A stretch of 64,000 nucleotides of DNA from Lachnospiraceae bacterium (GTDB lineage: Bacteria > Bacillota > Clostridia > Lachnospirales > Lachnospiraceae): positions 1 to 64,000 of the forward strand of contig JAFXXN010000145.1 of assembly GCA_017542245.1 (NCBI GenBank). Direction: 5' to 3'. Shown here one piece after another: positions 10,101 to 17,688 of the stretch. Within the stretch, counting starts at the first letter, position 1. The number at the start of each line of letters is the position of its first letter. Both the position numbers and the translations under genes were made by a program. Under the pieces are notes generated by a model. That model worked only from the letters and a program-made list of their open reading frames with translations, did no database searches and was not told where the DNA came from.

Positions 10101-10204
10101 AGGAACTCTTTATTCATATATGCGAACGCATTAATGTTATGAAAAAGAACGGTGATTATAACGGAGCATATGAGTGCGTAAAACTGGCAACCGGTAGGAA
10201 ATAA
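7124..10204 (+). CDS. GH36 alpha-galactosidase fused to a C-terminal glycosyltransferase-like domain
   Basis: The 1026-residue protein has two halves. Residues about 1-560 are a clan GH-D, GH36-type alpha-galactosidase: an N-terminal beta domain (ANGYQSWTETKEF), then a TIM barrel with GYTSWYNHYQNI and FQIDDGYETKVGDW. The expected nucleophile Asp is at about 337 in FFKLDFLYA and the acid/base Asp at about 394 in CRIGPDVS. Residues about 600-1026 are unrelated and contain NIRMGFGHYRIS, VGGAGAGFDQFL, INFGDHKDVYEKM and ITKPGELAYYPIPKL, which look like a GT-B-fold nucleotide-sugar transferase or phosphorylase. No signal peptide is present, so it acts in the cytosol on imported sugar. GH36 enzymes usually end near 730 residues, so the fusion is unusual. 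The C-terminal activity is not certain. Confidence 0.8.
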   Translation: MINLKYSVMGTQVATRTSDTNVVIEEKRFCNRRTVTITAFQDIELIDADISMKKYFNPTDLIMANGYQSWTETKEFAIGEYLNNLNKRPKNVVEKFKFKAYGSQAFWDMPVGTHLGFDFSYIKGEKTVFIGNMNFENAYLLIWFEEEKNLIRLQSDIEGRKLQSGESYTLFDFVILPDGKEYFDRFSPRTKEKLFGYTSWYNHYQNINEELIMDALEKSDARFNLFQIDDGYETKVGDWMNIDSDKFPNGLEGIVKKIHDKGMKAGIWLAPFVAETESAVAKEHPEWIVKDSEGNNIYAGSNWSGFMPLDLNNEDAVNFVRESLKFHKELGFDFFKLDFLYAVNLCPIHGKTKSETSEFAYSLLREELGDALILGCGATLSNANGKFDFCRIGPDVSLSFDDALYMRMFHPERVSTKVTLQNTIFRSMLDGHMFMNDPDVFLLRDDNIKLSFEQRKALTKINALFGSLLMTSDNIAEYDDEKKKILEDALAIFKNGRLVSYTRKSKSIFIEFELNGKKRIIIYDPQKGTMLEKQRRIRKDKSIDHTKIIFGNKIDSKVVEKAEKSKQKYIDKYGDDSDKKYSFDVTDVPALDNIGVKKLVLKEYDGYNTGEVFSLTDNPLVVGNIRMGFGHYRISIAMASCAKALGYTPYWLDLAGFDATGSKMIREQNDMYSLASRISQKSHAFNHFVWEPLNKEGFRQITYNAKDQKNAELLKPILNALPKDVPYIATHVWPSQAAIHAGMTHVVNAIPDNWAMALHLSEGAIHTVQTPFAYLGYKMMNGFSKKDLKGMPEKDLKMVGRYVDHELLVNLEADNALRVKRATENAPMRFLMTVGGAGAGFDQFLSMVKHLVPLVRSGKAAVFINFGDHKDVYEKMQKALGDIKVNKFFDDFEGLKEYVNSIRTGNAKGITAIYDPDIFNAVYATNLLIPESDVLITKPGELAYYPIPKLFMKHIGGHEVYGALCSQEAGDGTFECDTEQKANAMIDRFIYDKELFIHICERINVMKKNGDYNGAYECVKLATGRK

Positions 10205-10247
10205 TAAGTTTGAAATCATAGTATTTTAGAATCGTGAATAAATCTGT

Positions 10248-10290
10248 AAAAGGCGCAAAATGATAAAAAATCATAATGCGCCTTTTTGTT
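10248..10290. terminator. Bidirectional terminator between alpha-galactosidase and ABC permease genes
   Basis: Arms AAAAGGCGCA (10248-10257) and TGCGCCTTTT (10277-10286), with an inner ATGA/TCAT pair, form a strong stem flanked by A- and T-runs. It can end transcripts arriving from both sides. Confidence 0.85.
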
Positions 10291-10292
10291 GT

Positions 10293-12839
10293 TTATTCCC
10301 TGTCTTTTAATACCTCTGCAGGAGTGATCCTGTTGATCTTTCTTAAGAGCAATGCATTCACTGCAAAGTATATTGCCAACAGTCCGATATATATCCCGCC
10401 ATACAGCATCCATGGATAATGCAGGTTCATGGAGCAGGCTACATTTGCTATAAAGGAAGGATATATTGAATCAATTATCAGCTTTGCAAGAGGGATGGTT
10501 ATTATTCCGCCTATGACAACTATGGCAGTGTTTCCATTTAGATAAAGCTTCCTGACTTCATTAGAACGGTATCCGAATATCTTGATCAATGATATTCCCA
10601 TGGCAGATCTGTCGATCATTACTGCCATCATAAGATACATAACTACACAGCATATAACTATACCGGCACTGATAAGTGTTACTGTCAGTGACATCATAAT
10701 ATCAAGAAATACTGCCGAGGAGTGCTCTATATCCTCTTTTGTGGTTACTGAATACAGTCTGCCCTCTTCTATATCAAGCTTTTCATCTGAATAGAGGACA
10801 TTGATATAATCTTCATCCTCTCCAAAGAGTTCCCTCATTGAATCTATATCCATGAATACTGTGAAGCCAACCGAATAATCACTGATACCGGTAATGGTAA
10901 ATGTGTAATTCAGATCCATGGTCTTATCTTCTAATGTAATCTTATCTCCCACTTTGTAGCCATATCTCTGTACAAGTGATGTATTGATCACCGCCTTGTT
11001 TTTCCCCTTCTCGGGATCGGCATCAAAATACCTGCTTGAACCATCTATACCGATCACGGATACATCCTGATTGTAGCCTTCACAGTCTATTGACAGGCTC
11101 TTTAAGTATGTAGATTCAGCCTCTTTCGGAATATCATCGGTTTTCATAGGATATTTTAACAGATACATATATTCATATTTTGTATCCCTTACATTATCAT
11201 CCCTTACATTTGAACATAATACATATGTATTAATACCAAGGACAATAACCATAAGTGTGATCAGCATACCTATAAGTATTATAATGGCTGACCTTGATTC
11301 CCTCAGAAGCTGTCTGACTGCAAACAGTTTTGTAAAGCTCTTTATCTTCAGATTGTATGCCTTTAGTTTTCCGCTCTTCTGTTCATTTCTAAGCAGTGAA
11401 AGTGCTGTACGAGATAACTTTCCGTTTATAGTTATCAGGTTTACTACCAGAGATATAACAGGAGGCAGAACCAGTCCATACAGTATCAGATACTCAGGAT
11501 GTACCATATCGAACTCTGGTATAGAAAAATAATCATATGTGCTCTGAGCCATCATCGGGATACCGATAGGTGTGAATGCCAATATACATCCGATACCGCC
11601 TGCAAGGAATGAGATGATGGTGGAAAGGGTTACATAGTGACGGAGTAAATCTTTTTTCTTTACTCCCATGGAATACAGAGCACCTATTACACTCTGCTCT
11701 CCCTCTATCTGATGGACTATGAATACTGATATTACATATGCAAACAATATGAGAACTATGATACCGGCCACAAGACCTACGCGCTTATCCATGATGACAT
11801 CTCCGGCTGCGGCTGCTATCCTGATATTTTCATCTGCTTTTACAAACTCAGTCAGGTTATCAAGTTTTACTTCAAATACTTCATCTATCAGTTTTTCGGT
11901 CTCGGTTTTAAACTCCTTCATACCATCATCGAGTTCAACCGTACCATCATAAAGACCGCCATCATCCATACCAAATGCAACGAGTCCGTTTTTCATCTTT
12001 TCGGCTCCGTTTTTTACCTTTTCGGTACCATCTGATAGTTTTTCAATAGCGTCGTTAAATTCCTTTTTCTTATCAAGAGCTTCGCCTATTGTCTCGCGGA
12101 AATATTCGTCTTCTACTTTTTCATAATCAAAATCTAGAGCTTTTATTTTTTCTTTCAGATCATCAGCACTTTCTTCTCCAAGCCTGAAAGCATATGTATA
12201 ACTCTCGGTTTTATCTGATATTGATCTTATGTACTCATATGTATCCGCAGATACGAATATAACTCCAAACTTTTCAGAATCTACAGCCGGACTGGCAAAT
12301 GTCTTAAGTGCAGCATCGTAGTCAGGTACGGAACCGATACCTACTATTTTAACATTAACCCCTGATACAGGGATTGTATCTCCGATTCTTATATTGTTGA
12401 CCGACGCATGATTTTTTTCTATAACCGCTTCATAATTATCACTTATTATTCCTTCAGATTCATTTTCCGTATATTGGGCATTCGGTAATCTTCCATCATC
12501 AAGTGTGATTAGGTCAATCTTTTCTCTGGTCTTAAACACTCTTAAAACCGAGCCGTTTGAGCTGTCGGCATTAAAGCTGAAAATCTTCTCTATAACTGTG
12601 CCTTTATCTGAAAGTCTGTCAATTTCGCTGTCTGTTAAAGGGATAAATACTGAAAACTGCCCGTCCTCAACCATGTTTTTACTTTTTGCTTCCTCAGTAC
12701 CGATAAGTACTAATTCTGAGGATCCTACAATACTGACTACAAGATATATACCCAGTATGATCATCAGCATCAAAGCTGCATATCTTCCAAAATTTGATTT
12801 TAAATCCCGAAGGATTCGTTTATTTAAAACACTATTCAT
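10293..12839 (-). CDS. FtsX-type ABC transporter permease with coiled-coil extracytoplasmic domain
   Basis: The 848-residue protein has an N-terminal membrane helix (about 17-38), a long extracytoplasmic part, a first FtsX core (about 355-470, with VIGALYSMGVKKKDLLRHY), a membrane helix near 520, a second outer domain, and a C-terminal FtsX core (ISLIKIFGYRSNEVRKLYL). Around residues 240-330 a charged Lys/Glu/Gly-rich segment (EKLSDGTEKVKNGAEKMKNG) predicts a coiled coil, as in Firmicutes YhgE/MmpL-like and MacB-like exporters. The last residues (INRITPAEVLKDRE) are typical of the family. Its ATG overlaps the ATPase stop by one base. The substrate is unknown; the TetR gene just upstream suggests an inducible exporter. 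Confidence 0.87.
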   Translation of the reverse strand: MNSVLNKRILRDLKSNFGRYAALMLMIILGIYLVVSIVGSSELVLIGTEEAKSKNMVEDGQFSVFIPLTDSEIDRLSDKGTVIEKIFSFNADSSNGSVLRVFKTREKIDLITLDDGRLPNAQYTENESEGIISDNYEAVIEKNHASVNNIRIGDTIPVSGVNVKIVGIGSVPDYDAALKTFASPAVDSEKFGVIFVSADTYEYIRSISDKTESYTYAFRLGEESADDLKEKIKALDFDYEKVEDEYFRETIGEALDKKKEFNDAIEKLSDGTEKVKNGAEKMKNGLVAFGMDDGGLYDGTVELDDGMKEFKTETEKLIDEVFEVKLDNLTEFVKADENIRIAAAAGDVIMDKRVGLVAGIIVLILFAYVISVFIVHQIEGEQSVIGALYSMGVKKKDLLRHYVTLSTIISFLAGGIGCILAFTPIGIPMMAQSTYDYFSIPEFDMVHPEYLILYGLVLPPVISLVVNLITINGKLSRTALSLLRNEQKSGKLKAYNLKIKSFTKLFAVRQLLRESRSAIIILIGMLITLMVIVLGINTYVLCSNVRDDNVRDTKYEYMYLLKYPMKTDDIPKEAESTYLKSLSIDCEGYNQDVSVIGIDGSSRYFDADPEKGKNKAVINTSLVQRYGYKVGDKITLEDKTMDLNYTFTITGISDYSVGFTVFMDIDSMRELFGEDEDYINVLYSDEKLDIEEGRLYSVTTKEDIEHSSAVFLDIMMSLTVTLISAGIVICCVVMYLMMAVMIDRSAMGISLIKIFGYRSNEVRKLYLNGNTAIVVIGGIITIPLAKLIIDSIYPSFIANVACSMNLHYPWMLYGGIYIGLLAIYFAVNALLLRKINRITPAEVLKDRE

Positions 12840-13540
12840 TACAGATCCTCCAGTTCAGCCGCAGGTACTCTGATCTCGTTTTCGTAGTCTTTAGTAATCA
12901 GGCCGTCTTTTAAGAATATTACTTTATGAACCATATTTTTTATAGAATTATTATGAGTTACTATCAACATCGTGGTATTATACTTTGCGTTTATCTTTTC
13001 AAGAAGCATAAGGATATCTCTCGATGTTTTTGAATCCAGTGCTCCGGTTGGTTCATCGCACAGAAGAAGTTTTGGATTCTTTATCAAGGCTCTTGCTATG
13101 GCACATCTCTGCTGCTGTCCTCCTGAAAGCTGTGAAGGGAACTTATTCTGATGCTCGGTAAGCCCCAGTGTCTCAAGCAGTTCATCCATATCCAGAGGAT
13201 TCTGTGAGATATATTCACAGATTCTGATATTTTCACGTACTGTGAGATTTGGCACCAGATTATAAAACTGAAATATAAACCCAAGACTTTCTCTTCTGTA
13301 GTCTGCAAGCTTTTTGGGATTTAACCCGAATATCTCATTTCCATCCACCTTTACAGATCCCGAATCCATATTGTCAAGTCCCCCTATGCAATTAAGAAGT
13401 GTTGATTTTCCTGAACCGCTTGTCCCCTGTATAACACACATCTGCCCTTTTTCCACACCGGTACTGACACCTTTTAATACCTGGATATAACTGCCATCCT
13501 GACCATAACTTTTCTTTACATTTTTTACTTCTAAGTACAT
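12839..13540 (-). CDS. ABC transporter ATPase (MacB/LolD type)
   Basis: The 233-residue ATPase carries Walker A GTSGSGKST, Q-loop FIFQFYNLVPNL, signature LSGGQQQR, Walker [14 protein letters not shown] and switch His in IVTHN. I place the start at the ATG at 13540, 7 bases after AAAGGAG; an in-frame upstream codon at 13564 would put that ribosome site inside the gene. It is coupled to the permease by a TAATG overlap. A TetR-type operator and two short repeats lie in its upstream region. Confidence 0.9.
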   Translation of the reverse strand: MYLEVKNVKKSYGQDGSYIQVLKGVSTGVEKGQMCVIQGTSGSGKSTLLNCIGGLDNMDSGSVKVDGNEIFGLNPKKLADYRRESLGFIFQFYNLVPNLTVRENIRICEYISQNPLDMDELLETLGLTEHQNKFPSQLSGGQQQRCAIARALIKNPKLLLCDEPTGALDSKTSRDILMLLEKINAKYNTTMLIVTHNNSIKNMVHKVIFLKDGLITKDYENEIRVPAAELEDL

Positions 13541-13560
13541 TTTTATGCTCCTTTCTTTTT

Positions 13561-13588
13561 TCAATCAGAGAACCGTCCCTCTGATTGA
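13561..13588. repeat. Dispersed palindromic repeat, family 2
   Basis: Perfect arms TCAATCAGAG and CTCTGATTGA enclose AACCGTCC. Near-identical copies occur at 45857-45884, 57569-57597 and 57648-57675, with a diverged relative at 25608-25660. Confidence 0.8.
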
Positions 13589-13592
13589 TTTG

Positions 13593-13617
13593 CATAACAT
13601 TGTTATGTAAATGTTAT
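13593..13617. promoter_or_regulatory. TetR-type operator ahead of the ABC exporter
   Basis: CATAACA-T-TGTTATG (13593-13607) is a perfect palindrome, and a further ATGTTAT half lies at 13611-13617. The core ATAACA-N-TGTTA is shared with the larger palindrome ahead of the neighbouring TetR gene (14401-14430). Confidence 0.55.
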
Positions 13618-13624
13618 TTTTTTA

Positions 13625-13674
13625 CTGTCATCCCAACAGACAATTAAGATTCTTCGCTCTGCTCAGAATGACAG
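13625..13674. repeat. Dispersed repeat, family 3 (TGTCATTCTGAGC type)
   Basis: The ends CTGTCAT and ATGACAG are inverted, and the inner part reads GATTCTTCGCTCTGCTCAGAA. Related copies are at 30765-30800 and 58982-59043, with a fragment near 29888. Elements of this kind are common in clostridial intergenic regions. Confidence 0.65.
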
Positions 13675-13689
13675 TAATATCTTAAATTA

Positions 13690-13738
13690 CACCTCATCAG
13701 TCAGCCTACGGCTGACAGCTTCCCCTCAAGGGGAAGCC
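13690..13738. repeat. Two-hairpin repeat downstream of TetR gene
   Basis: GTCAGC-CTACG-GCTGAC (13700-13716) is followed at once by GCTTCCCCT-CA-AGGGGAAGC (13718-13737). It ends 5 bases from the TetR stop codon, so it may also end or stabilise that transcript. Confidence 0.65.
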
Positions 13739-13742
13739 ATAA

Positions 13743-14366
13743 TTATTCCGACTTAAGAGATACTAACACAAGCTCTACCCAGCCTTCAATCAAGTAATTC
13801 ATTATCTTTCTAAGTTTGATTTTAGCCTGTTCAACTTCTGTCTCGTGTTTTATTACATTTATAAATGCGTCCACAGTGATATGGCACATCCAATGGGACA
13901 TGTATTCATCGTAGGTATATCCTTTCACCCCGGACAGCATGATCGGTGTTGCTTTTTCTGTTAGTTTGACAAACTCATCTATACAGTTTTCATAGACTGT
14001 GTTTTCTGCGGATGTTAACAAAAGCATAAAGCTGTCATAATTACTATATATGTACTCTACCAACATATCGGACAGGTCACTGTGATCCATCTCCATGTTT
14101 TCCATAGAGTCAAGATGTTCCATGTATTCCCCATCTTCCTTGAAGTGTTCCATAAGAAGTTTTTTCAGGCCTTTTATCGGCTCATCCACTATGGCAGAAA
14201 ACAACTCAGCTTTATTTTCAAAGAAGAAATATAATGCTCCGGTCGTAACTCCGGCTTTTGCACATATGCTCCGAAGTGATGCTTTGTTATATCCCTTTTC
14301 TCTAAACTCCTTTTTGGCAGCTTCTATAAGAAGCACTCTTTTTTCATATTCAACATTTTCTTTCAT
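13743..14366 (-). CDS. TetR/AcrR-family transcriptional regulator
   Basis: The 207-residue protein opens with a standard TetR DNA-binding domain: AKKEFREKGYNKASLRSICAKAGVTTGALYFFFENKAELF. That stretch is split here by the recognition turn at VTTGALY, giving two recognisable helices. The C-terminal half is helical and begins with a Met/Asp/Glu-rich segment (EDGEYMEHLDSMENMEMD) that has no assigned role. It lies upstream of, and on the same strand as, the ABC exporter at 10293-13540. A 30-base perfect palindrome before its start and a shorter version before the exporter suggest that it represses both. The ligand is unknown. Confidence 0.88.
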   Translation of the reverse strand: MKENVEYEKRVLLIEAAKKEFREKGYNKASLRSICAKAGVTTGALYFFFENKAELFSAIVDEPIKGLKKLLMEHFKEDGEYMEHLDSMENMEMDHSDLSDMLVEYIYSNYDSFMLLLTSAENTVYENCIDEFVKLTEKATPIMLSGVKGYTYDEYMSHWMCHITVDAFINVIKHETEVEQAKIKLRKIMNYLIEGWVELVLVSLKSE

Positions 14367-14400
14367 GTCTATCTAATCACAATCCTTAATATTTAAAAAT

Positions 14401-14430
14401 AGATAACAGTGTTACATAACACTGTTATCT
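14401..14430. promoter_or_regulatory. Perfect 30-bp palindromic operator of the TetR gene
   Basis: Arms AGATAACAGTGTTA (14401-14414) and TAACACTGTTATCT (14417-14430) are fully complementary around a 2-base centre, 34 bases from the TetR start codon. This is the geometry of a TetR-family autoregulatory operator. Confidence 0.7.
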
Positions 14431-14511
14431 TATCACCGACTTATATTATTGTCAAGTACTTTTTTATTATTTTTCCATCTTTTTTAGATTTTTGCTATTT
14501 AGCCAAGTCCT

Positions 14512-14561
14512 ATAATAAAAATCGACCGGTTCCAATTTGGGTATTTGAAACCGGTCGATTT
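14512..14561 (-). terminator. Terminator of the P-type ATPase operon
   Basis: Arms AAATCGACCGGTT (14519-14531) and AACCGGTCGATTT (14549-14561) form a 13-bp stem followed on the minus strand by a T-rich stretch. It lies about 30 bases past the ATPase stop. Confidence 0.85.
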
Positions 14562-14591
14562 CTTTTATGGAGAGAAACGATTTTTAAGAGA

Positions 14592-16703
14592 TCAAATATT
14601 CTTTGTGTCAGGCAAAAGATTAGTCATGCTTTTAAGCCCCGTCAGTATAGTTGAGCCATTATGAAGCAATGCAGACGATGCCGGATTCATTACTCCGAAC
14701 AGCCCACCTGCGATAAGAGCAGAATTAAATCCAAGTATAAACCTGTAATTCGCCTTTATCCTCTTCATAAGTGCAGTACTTATTTTCCTTAAAGTAATGA
14801 GCTGATACAGATCATCGGAAGCTATAGTAATATCTGCTATCTCTCGGGCGATAGGAGCTCCGTCAAGTATAGCAATGCCTACATCTGCTTCAGAAAGTGC
14901 CGGAGTGTCATTTACTCCGTCACCTATCATGACTACCTTATGTCCTTTTTTACGCTCATTTTTTACAAATTCTGCTTTATCTTCAGGGAGCACCTCAGCA
15001 CAGAATTCATCAAGACTTAACTTTGCAGCTACAGCTTCGGCATTCTTTTTGTTATCACCGGTCATCATGCATATTTTCTTAAATCCCAGTTCGTGAAGGC
15101 TTTTGATAACCTCTACAGCTTCTTCTCTTAACGGATCAAAGATGCAAAGTACAGCTGCTAGCCTGCCTCCTATAGCCATAAATATACGGGAGTACTCCCT
15201 GTTTATCTCATCAAGCTTATATGCCTCATCTTCAGGAATGATGCAGCCCTCATCCTCCATGACAAAGTGGTAACTGCCTATGACTACACGTTCATCATCT
15301 AAGAAACTGCTTATACCATGTGCTACTATATATTCCACCTTAGAATGCAGCTCATCATGATCCAGCCCTTTATCCTTAGCTCCTTTTACTATTGCATTTG
15401 CTACAGAATGAGGATAATGTTCCTCGAGACATGCCGCTATTCGCAGCATCTCATCCGGATCACGCCCCTCAAAACTTACCACATCCATAAGTGTTGGAGT
15501 AGCATGAGTGAGTGTTCCTGTTTTATCAAATACCAGAGTATCAGCCTCAGCCATAGCTTCCATGAACTTACCGCCCTTTACGGATATCCTGTGTTCCCTG
15601 CATTCCTTAATAGCAGAAAGCACTGCAAGTGGCATGGATAACTTCATCGCACATGAGTAATCAACCATCAGGAATGAAAGAGCTTTTGTTGCATTTCTTG
15701 TCAGCAGATATGTGATACCTGCACCCAAAAGGCTGTAAGGAACAAGTTTATCAGCCAGTCTGTAAGCCTTAGCCTCTGTATCGGATTTTAATTTTTCGGA
15801 CTCTTCAATCATTTTTACTATCTGATCGAACTTACCGCTTCCGGCTGTCTTTGTAACTTCGATTATGCATTCGCCTTCTTCTACGACAGTACCGGCATAT
15901 ACATAACCACCCGGACTCTTTACCACAGGCTCGGATTCACCGGTCATAATAGACTGATTTACTGTCATCTCACCCTCAATTACTTTCCCATCAAGAGGTA
16001 TGATTTCGGAATTTCTGACAATAATATGATCACCTGCCAGTACCTGATTTAATCCAACCTGTATTTCTTTGCCATCTTTTTTAAGCCAGACTTTATCGAT
16101 GTTCAGTGACATAGAACGTGCAAGATCATTAATTGATTTTTTACGTGTCCATTCCTCGAGGGTCTCTCCGACATTTAGAAGAAACATGATGGAAGAAGCA
16201 GTATCAAAATCTTTCCTGATTATCGATGTGGCTATAGCCACACCATCAAGAGTTTCAACCTGCAGCCTACCGTTTTTAAGCGCAACCAATCCCTTAACTA
16301 TATATGGAATGCTCTTGGCTATACTTCTGGCTATTGCCAGCGGAGTAGGCAGGAAGATTTTTCTCATGACCATTCCGGTAACGGAGAAAAAAAGTTTCTC
16401 TTCGTACTTCCGGTTCATTTCCCGACCGGTATTTTCCGGTACCAGCGCCTTGATTCTTTCATCCGAAGGATCAAAAACCGACAGTGCAGAAAACAAACTG
16501 TCCTTATCCTTTTCGGATGAATTAAGAAATGTTACTACTGCATTGCCGGTTCTTTCATCTACAGAAACTTCCTTTACGACATCGAGGTTACGGATATAGT
16601 ATTCCACGAGGTCCGCTCTTTGCATAGACATATAGGGATAAGGTATCTTTATCCTTATTTTTTTACTTGATTCATGTAATACTACACATCTCATAGGATT
16701 CAC
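14592..16703 (-). CDS. P1B-type heavy-metal-transporting ATPase
   Basis: This 703-residue membrane pump exports a transition metal using ATP. The core motifs are intact: MTGESEP (about 253), the phosphorylated Asp in VFDKTGTLT (about 391), MMTGDNKKNA and VVMIGDGVNDTPAL. The first about 70 residues look like a degenerate metal-binding or HMA-like domain without a CxxC. The membrane metal site reads DYSCAMKLSMP (about 350), so it is SCA rather than the CPC of copper pumps, which argues for Mn, Fe or Zn over Cu. The GTG start overlaps the preceding stop (GTGA); an ATG three codons later is an alternative. The operon has a DtxR-type operator upstream of its promoter. The metal is inferred, not shown. 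Confidence 0.87.
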   Translation of the reverse strand: MNPMRCVVLHESSKKIRIKIPYPYMSMQRADLVEYYIRNLDVVKEVSVDERTGNAVVTFLNSSEKDKDSLFSALSVFDPSDERIKALVPENTGREMNRKYEEKLFFSVTGMVMRKIFLPTPLAIARSIAKSIPYIVKGLVALKNGRLQVETLDGVAIATSIIRKDFDTASSIMFLLNVGETLEEWTRKKSINDLARSMSLNIDKVWLKKDGKEIQVGLNQVLAGDHIIVRNSEIIPLDGKVIEGEMTVNQSIMTGESEPVVKSPGGYVYAGTVVEEGECIIEVTKTAGSGKFDQIVKMIEESEKLKSDTEAKAYRLADKLVPYSLLGAGITYLLTRNATKALSFLMVDYSCAMKLSMPLAVLSAIKECREHRISVKGGKFMEAMAEADTLVFDKTGTLTHATPTLMDVVSFEGRDPDEMLRIAACLEEHYPHSVANAIVKGAKDKGLDHDELHSKVEYIVAHGISSFLDDERVVIGSYHFVMEDEGCIIPEDEAYKLDEINREYSRIFMAIGGRLAAVLCIFDPLREEAVEVIKSLHELGFKKICMMTGDNKKNAEAVAAKLSLDEFCAEVLPEDKAEFVKNERKKGHKVVMIGDGVNDTPALSEADVGIAILDGAPIAREIADITIASDDLYQLITLRKISTALMKRIKANYRFILGFNSALIAGGLFGVMNPASSALLHNGSTILTGLKSMTNLLPDTKNI

Positions 16704-16987
16704 GCTTCCTGTTCTTCGTAGCTCTCGATTATAGCTTTAGCCTTTTCGTATTCCTGTTTTCTCTTTTTCTCATAACGCTTTTCATTGATATCTACAGCAT
16801 CCTCGTGGATATCACCACAGTTTTCCTTAATAGTAGCTGCAGTCTTCATTACACTGTCCTTACCACGGAGAACCGCTGCAGTACAATGGGTATATACTGT
16901 TTTTGCATCCTTACTTGAAAGGATGGCTACACCTGCTGTTCCGAAAAGAACGCCGCCTGCAAATGTACATAATTTTTTCCAATTCAT
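16700..16987 (-). CDS. Small membrane-anchored protein encoded with the P-type ATPase
   Basis: The 95-residue protein has a single N-terminal hydrophobic helix (KLCTFAGGVLFGTAGVAILSS), then a short stretch with His-Cys (YTHCTAAVLRGKDSV), and a charged C-terminal coiled-coil-like helix rich in Lys and Glu. Small proteins of this shape are often found beside heavy-metal P-type ATPases in Firmicutes (I recall the DUF6110 family, without certainty). It starts with ATG behind AAGGAGGT and overlaps the ATPase by 4 bases, so a role as accessory subunit or metal chaperone is plausible but unproven. Confidence 0.75.
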   Translation of the reverse strand: MNWKKLCTFAGGVLFGTAGVAILSSKDAKTVYTHCTAAVLRGKDSVMKTAATIKENCGDIHEDAVDINEKRYEKKRKQEYEKAKAIIESYEEQEA

Positions 16988-17029
16988 ATGAAAACCTCCT
17001 TGTGCTAAATAAACTATCTGCCATTGTCA

Positions 17030-17072
17030 AGATCACCCAGAAAATGCCTTCTGAGTTTCCTCGGTAACAAAA
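17030..17072. repeat. Dispersed repeat, family 1 (AACGCCTTCTGCGTTTCCTC type), diverged copy
   Basis: The segment GAAAATGCCTTCTGAGTTTC and the following CTCGGTAACAAAAC match the better copy at 20510-20552 and a third at 36384-36419. It lies in the 5' leader of the P-type ATPase operon. Confidence 0.6.
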
Positions 17073-17108
17073 CCTGTGGCAATCCGCCTATTATAACTTG
17101 GCTTATAT

Positions 17109-17169
17109 ATAATATAGCACCAAGTGCTTATCATCAAAAAACTAACTTTTGTTAGTCTTAGCTAACAAA
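17109..17169 (-). promoter_or_regulatory. Promoter of the P-type ATPase operon with upstream DtxR-type operator
   Basis: On the minus strand: -35 TTGATG (17137-17132), 17-nt spacer, -10 TATTAT (17114-17109). The operator TTTGTTAG-TCTTAG-CTAACAAA (17148-17169, plus-strand reading) ends about 10 bases upstream of the -35. That position fits activation, in contrast to the other copies of the element. Confidence 0.6.
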
Positions 17170-17182
17170 GTGTTAAAAAAAA

Positions 17183-17563
17183 TTAGATGTCTTTATCTAA
17201 CATTCTTAAGTGTGATTTTATTTTTTCAAAAGTCGTATCAGATATAGCATGTTCTATAAGGCATGCATCCTCTTTAGCAGTTTCTTTATCTATTCCGATA
17301 TGTTCAAACCACTTAATAAAGAACATGTGCCGTTCAAGTATCTTTTCGGCGGAGATTTTTCCTGAGTCAGATAGGAGTATCCTCCAGTCATCTTTAATTA
17401 TCAGCCCTTCATTTTCCAATTTTGAAAGTGCTACGCTGACACTTGCTTTAGAATGTCCGAGATGGGCAGCAACATCCGTAACCCTGCAAGCACCAAATTT
17501 TTTGATACATACAAGGATCGTCTCCAAATAATCTTCTTTTGAAATCTTCATAGTCCTGCCCAT
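17183..17563 (-). CDS. DtxR/MntR-family metal-dependent transcriptional regulator
   Basis: The 126-residue protein has an N-terminal winged helix (ISKEDYLETILVCIK, then RVTDVAAHLGHSKASVSVAL) and the DtxR metal-binding/dimerisation domain, including ILERHMFFIKWF and the ligand pattern in ACLIEHAIS (Cys, Glu, His). It ends without an SH3/FeoA domain, as MntR does. Manganese, iron and zinc are all possible effectors. The ATG at 17563 has an AGGAG site 10 bases ahead. Two copies of the GTTAG-N6-CTAAC element lie in its own promoter, so it is probably autoregulated. Its neighbours (ZIP carrier, P-type ATPase, ZinT) make it the likely regulator of this island. Confidence 0.88.
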   Translation of the reverse strand: MGRTMKISKEDYLETILVCIKKFGACRVTDVAAHLGHSKASVSVALSKLENEGLIIKDDWRILLSDSGKISAEKILERHMFFIKWFEHIGIDKETAKEDACLIEHAISDTTFEKIKSHLRMLDKDI

Positions 17564-17590
17564 GATATAATTTCTCCTGTAAAATAAATA

Positions 17591-17644
17591 GTTAGTGCAA
17601 TCTAACCTATATACAGTTATATCACGCTAACCAGCAAATGTCAA
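17591..17644 (-). promoter_or_regulatory. Promoter of the DtxR-type gene with two operators
   Basis: -35 TTGACA (17644-17639), 17-nt spacer and -10 TATAAC (17621-17616) are clear on the minus strand. GTTAG-TGCAAT-CTAAC (17591-17606) lies around +3, and a one-mismatch copy GTTAT-ATCACG-CTAAC (17616-17631) overlaps the -10. Both positions fit autorepression. Confidence 0.7.
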
Positions 17645-17688
17645 ACAAGAATTTTTTCAACAAAAAAAACATCAAATTTAGATGCTCT

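Noticed and set aside
16069-16599. Plus-strand frame of 176 codons opposite the P-type ATPase gene
   Set aside because: Shadow of a conserved gene, without ribosome site or recognisable domain.
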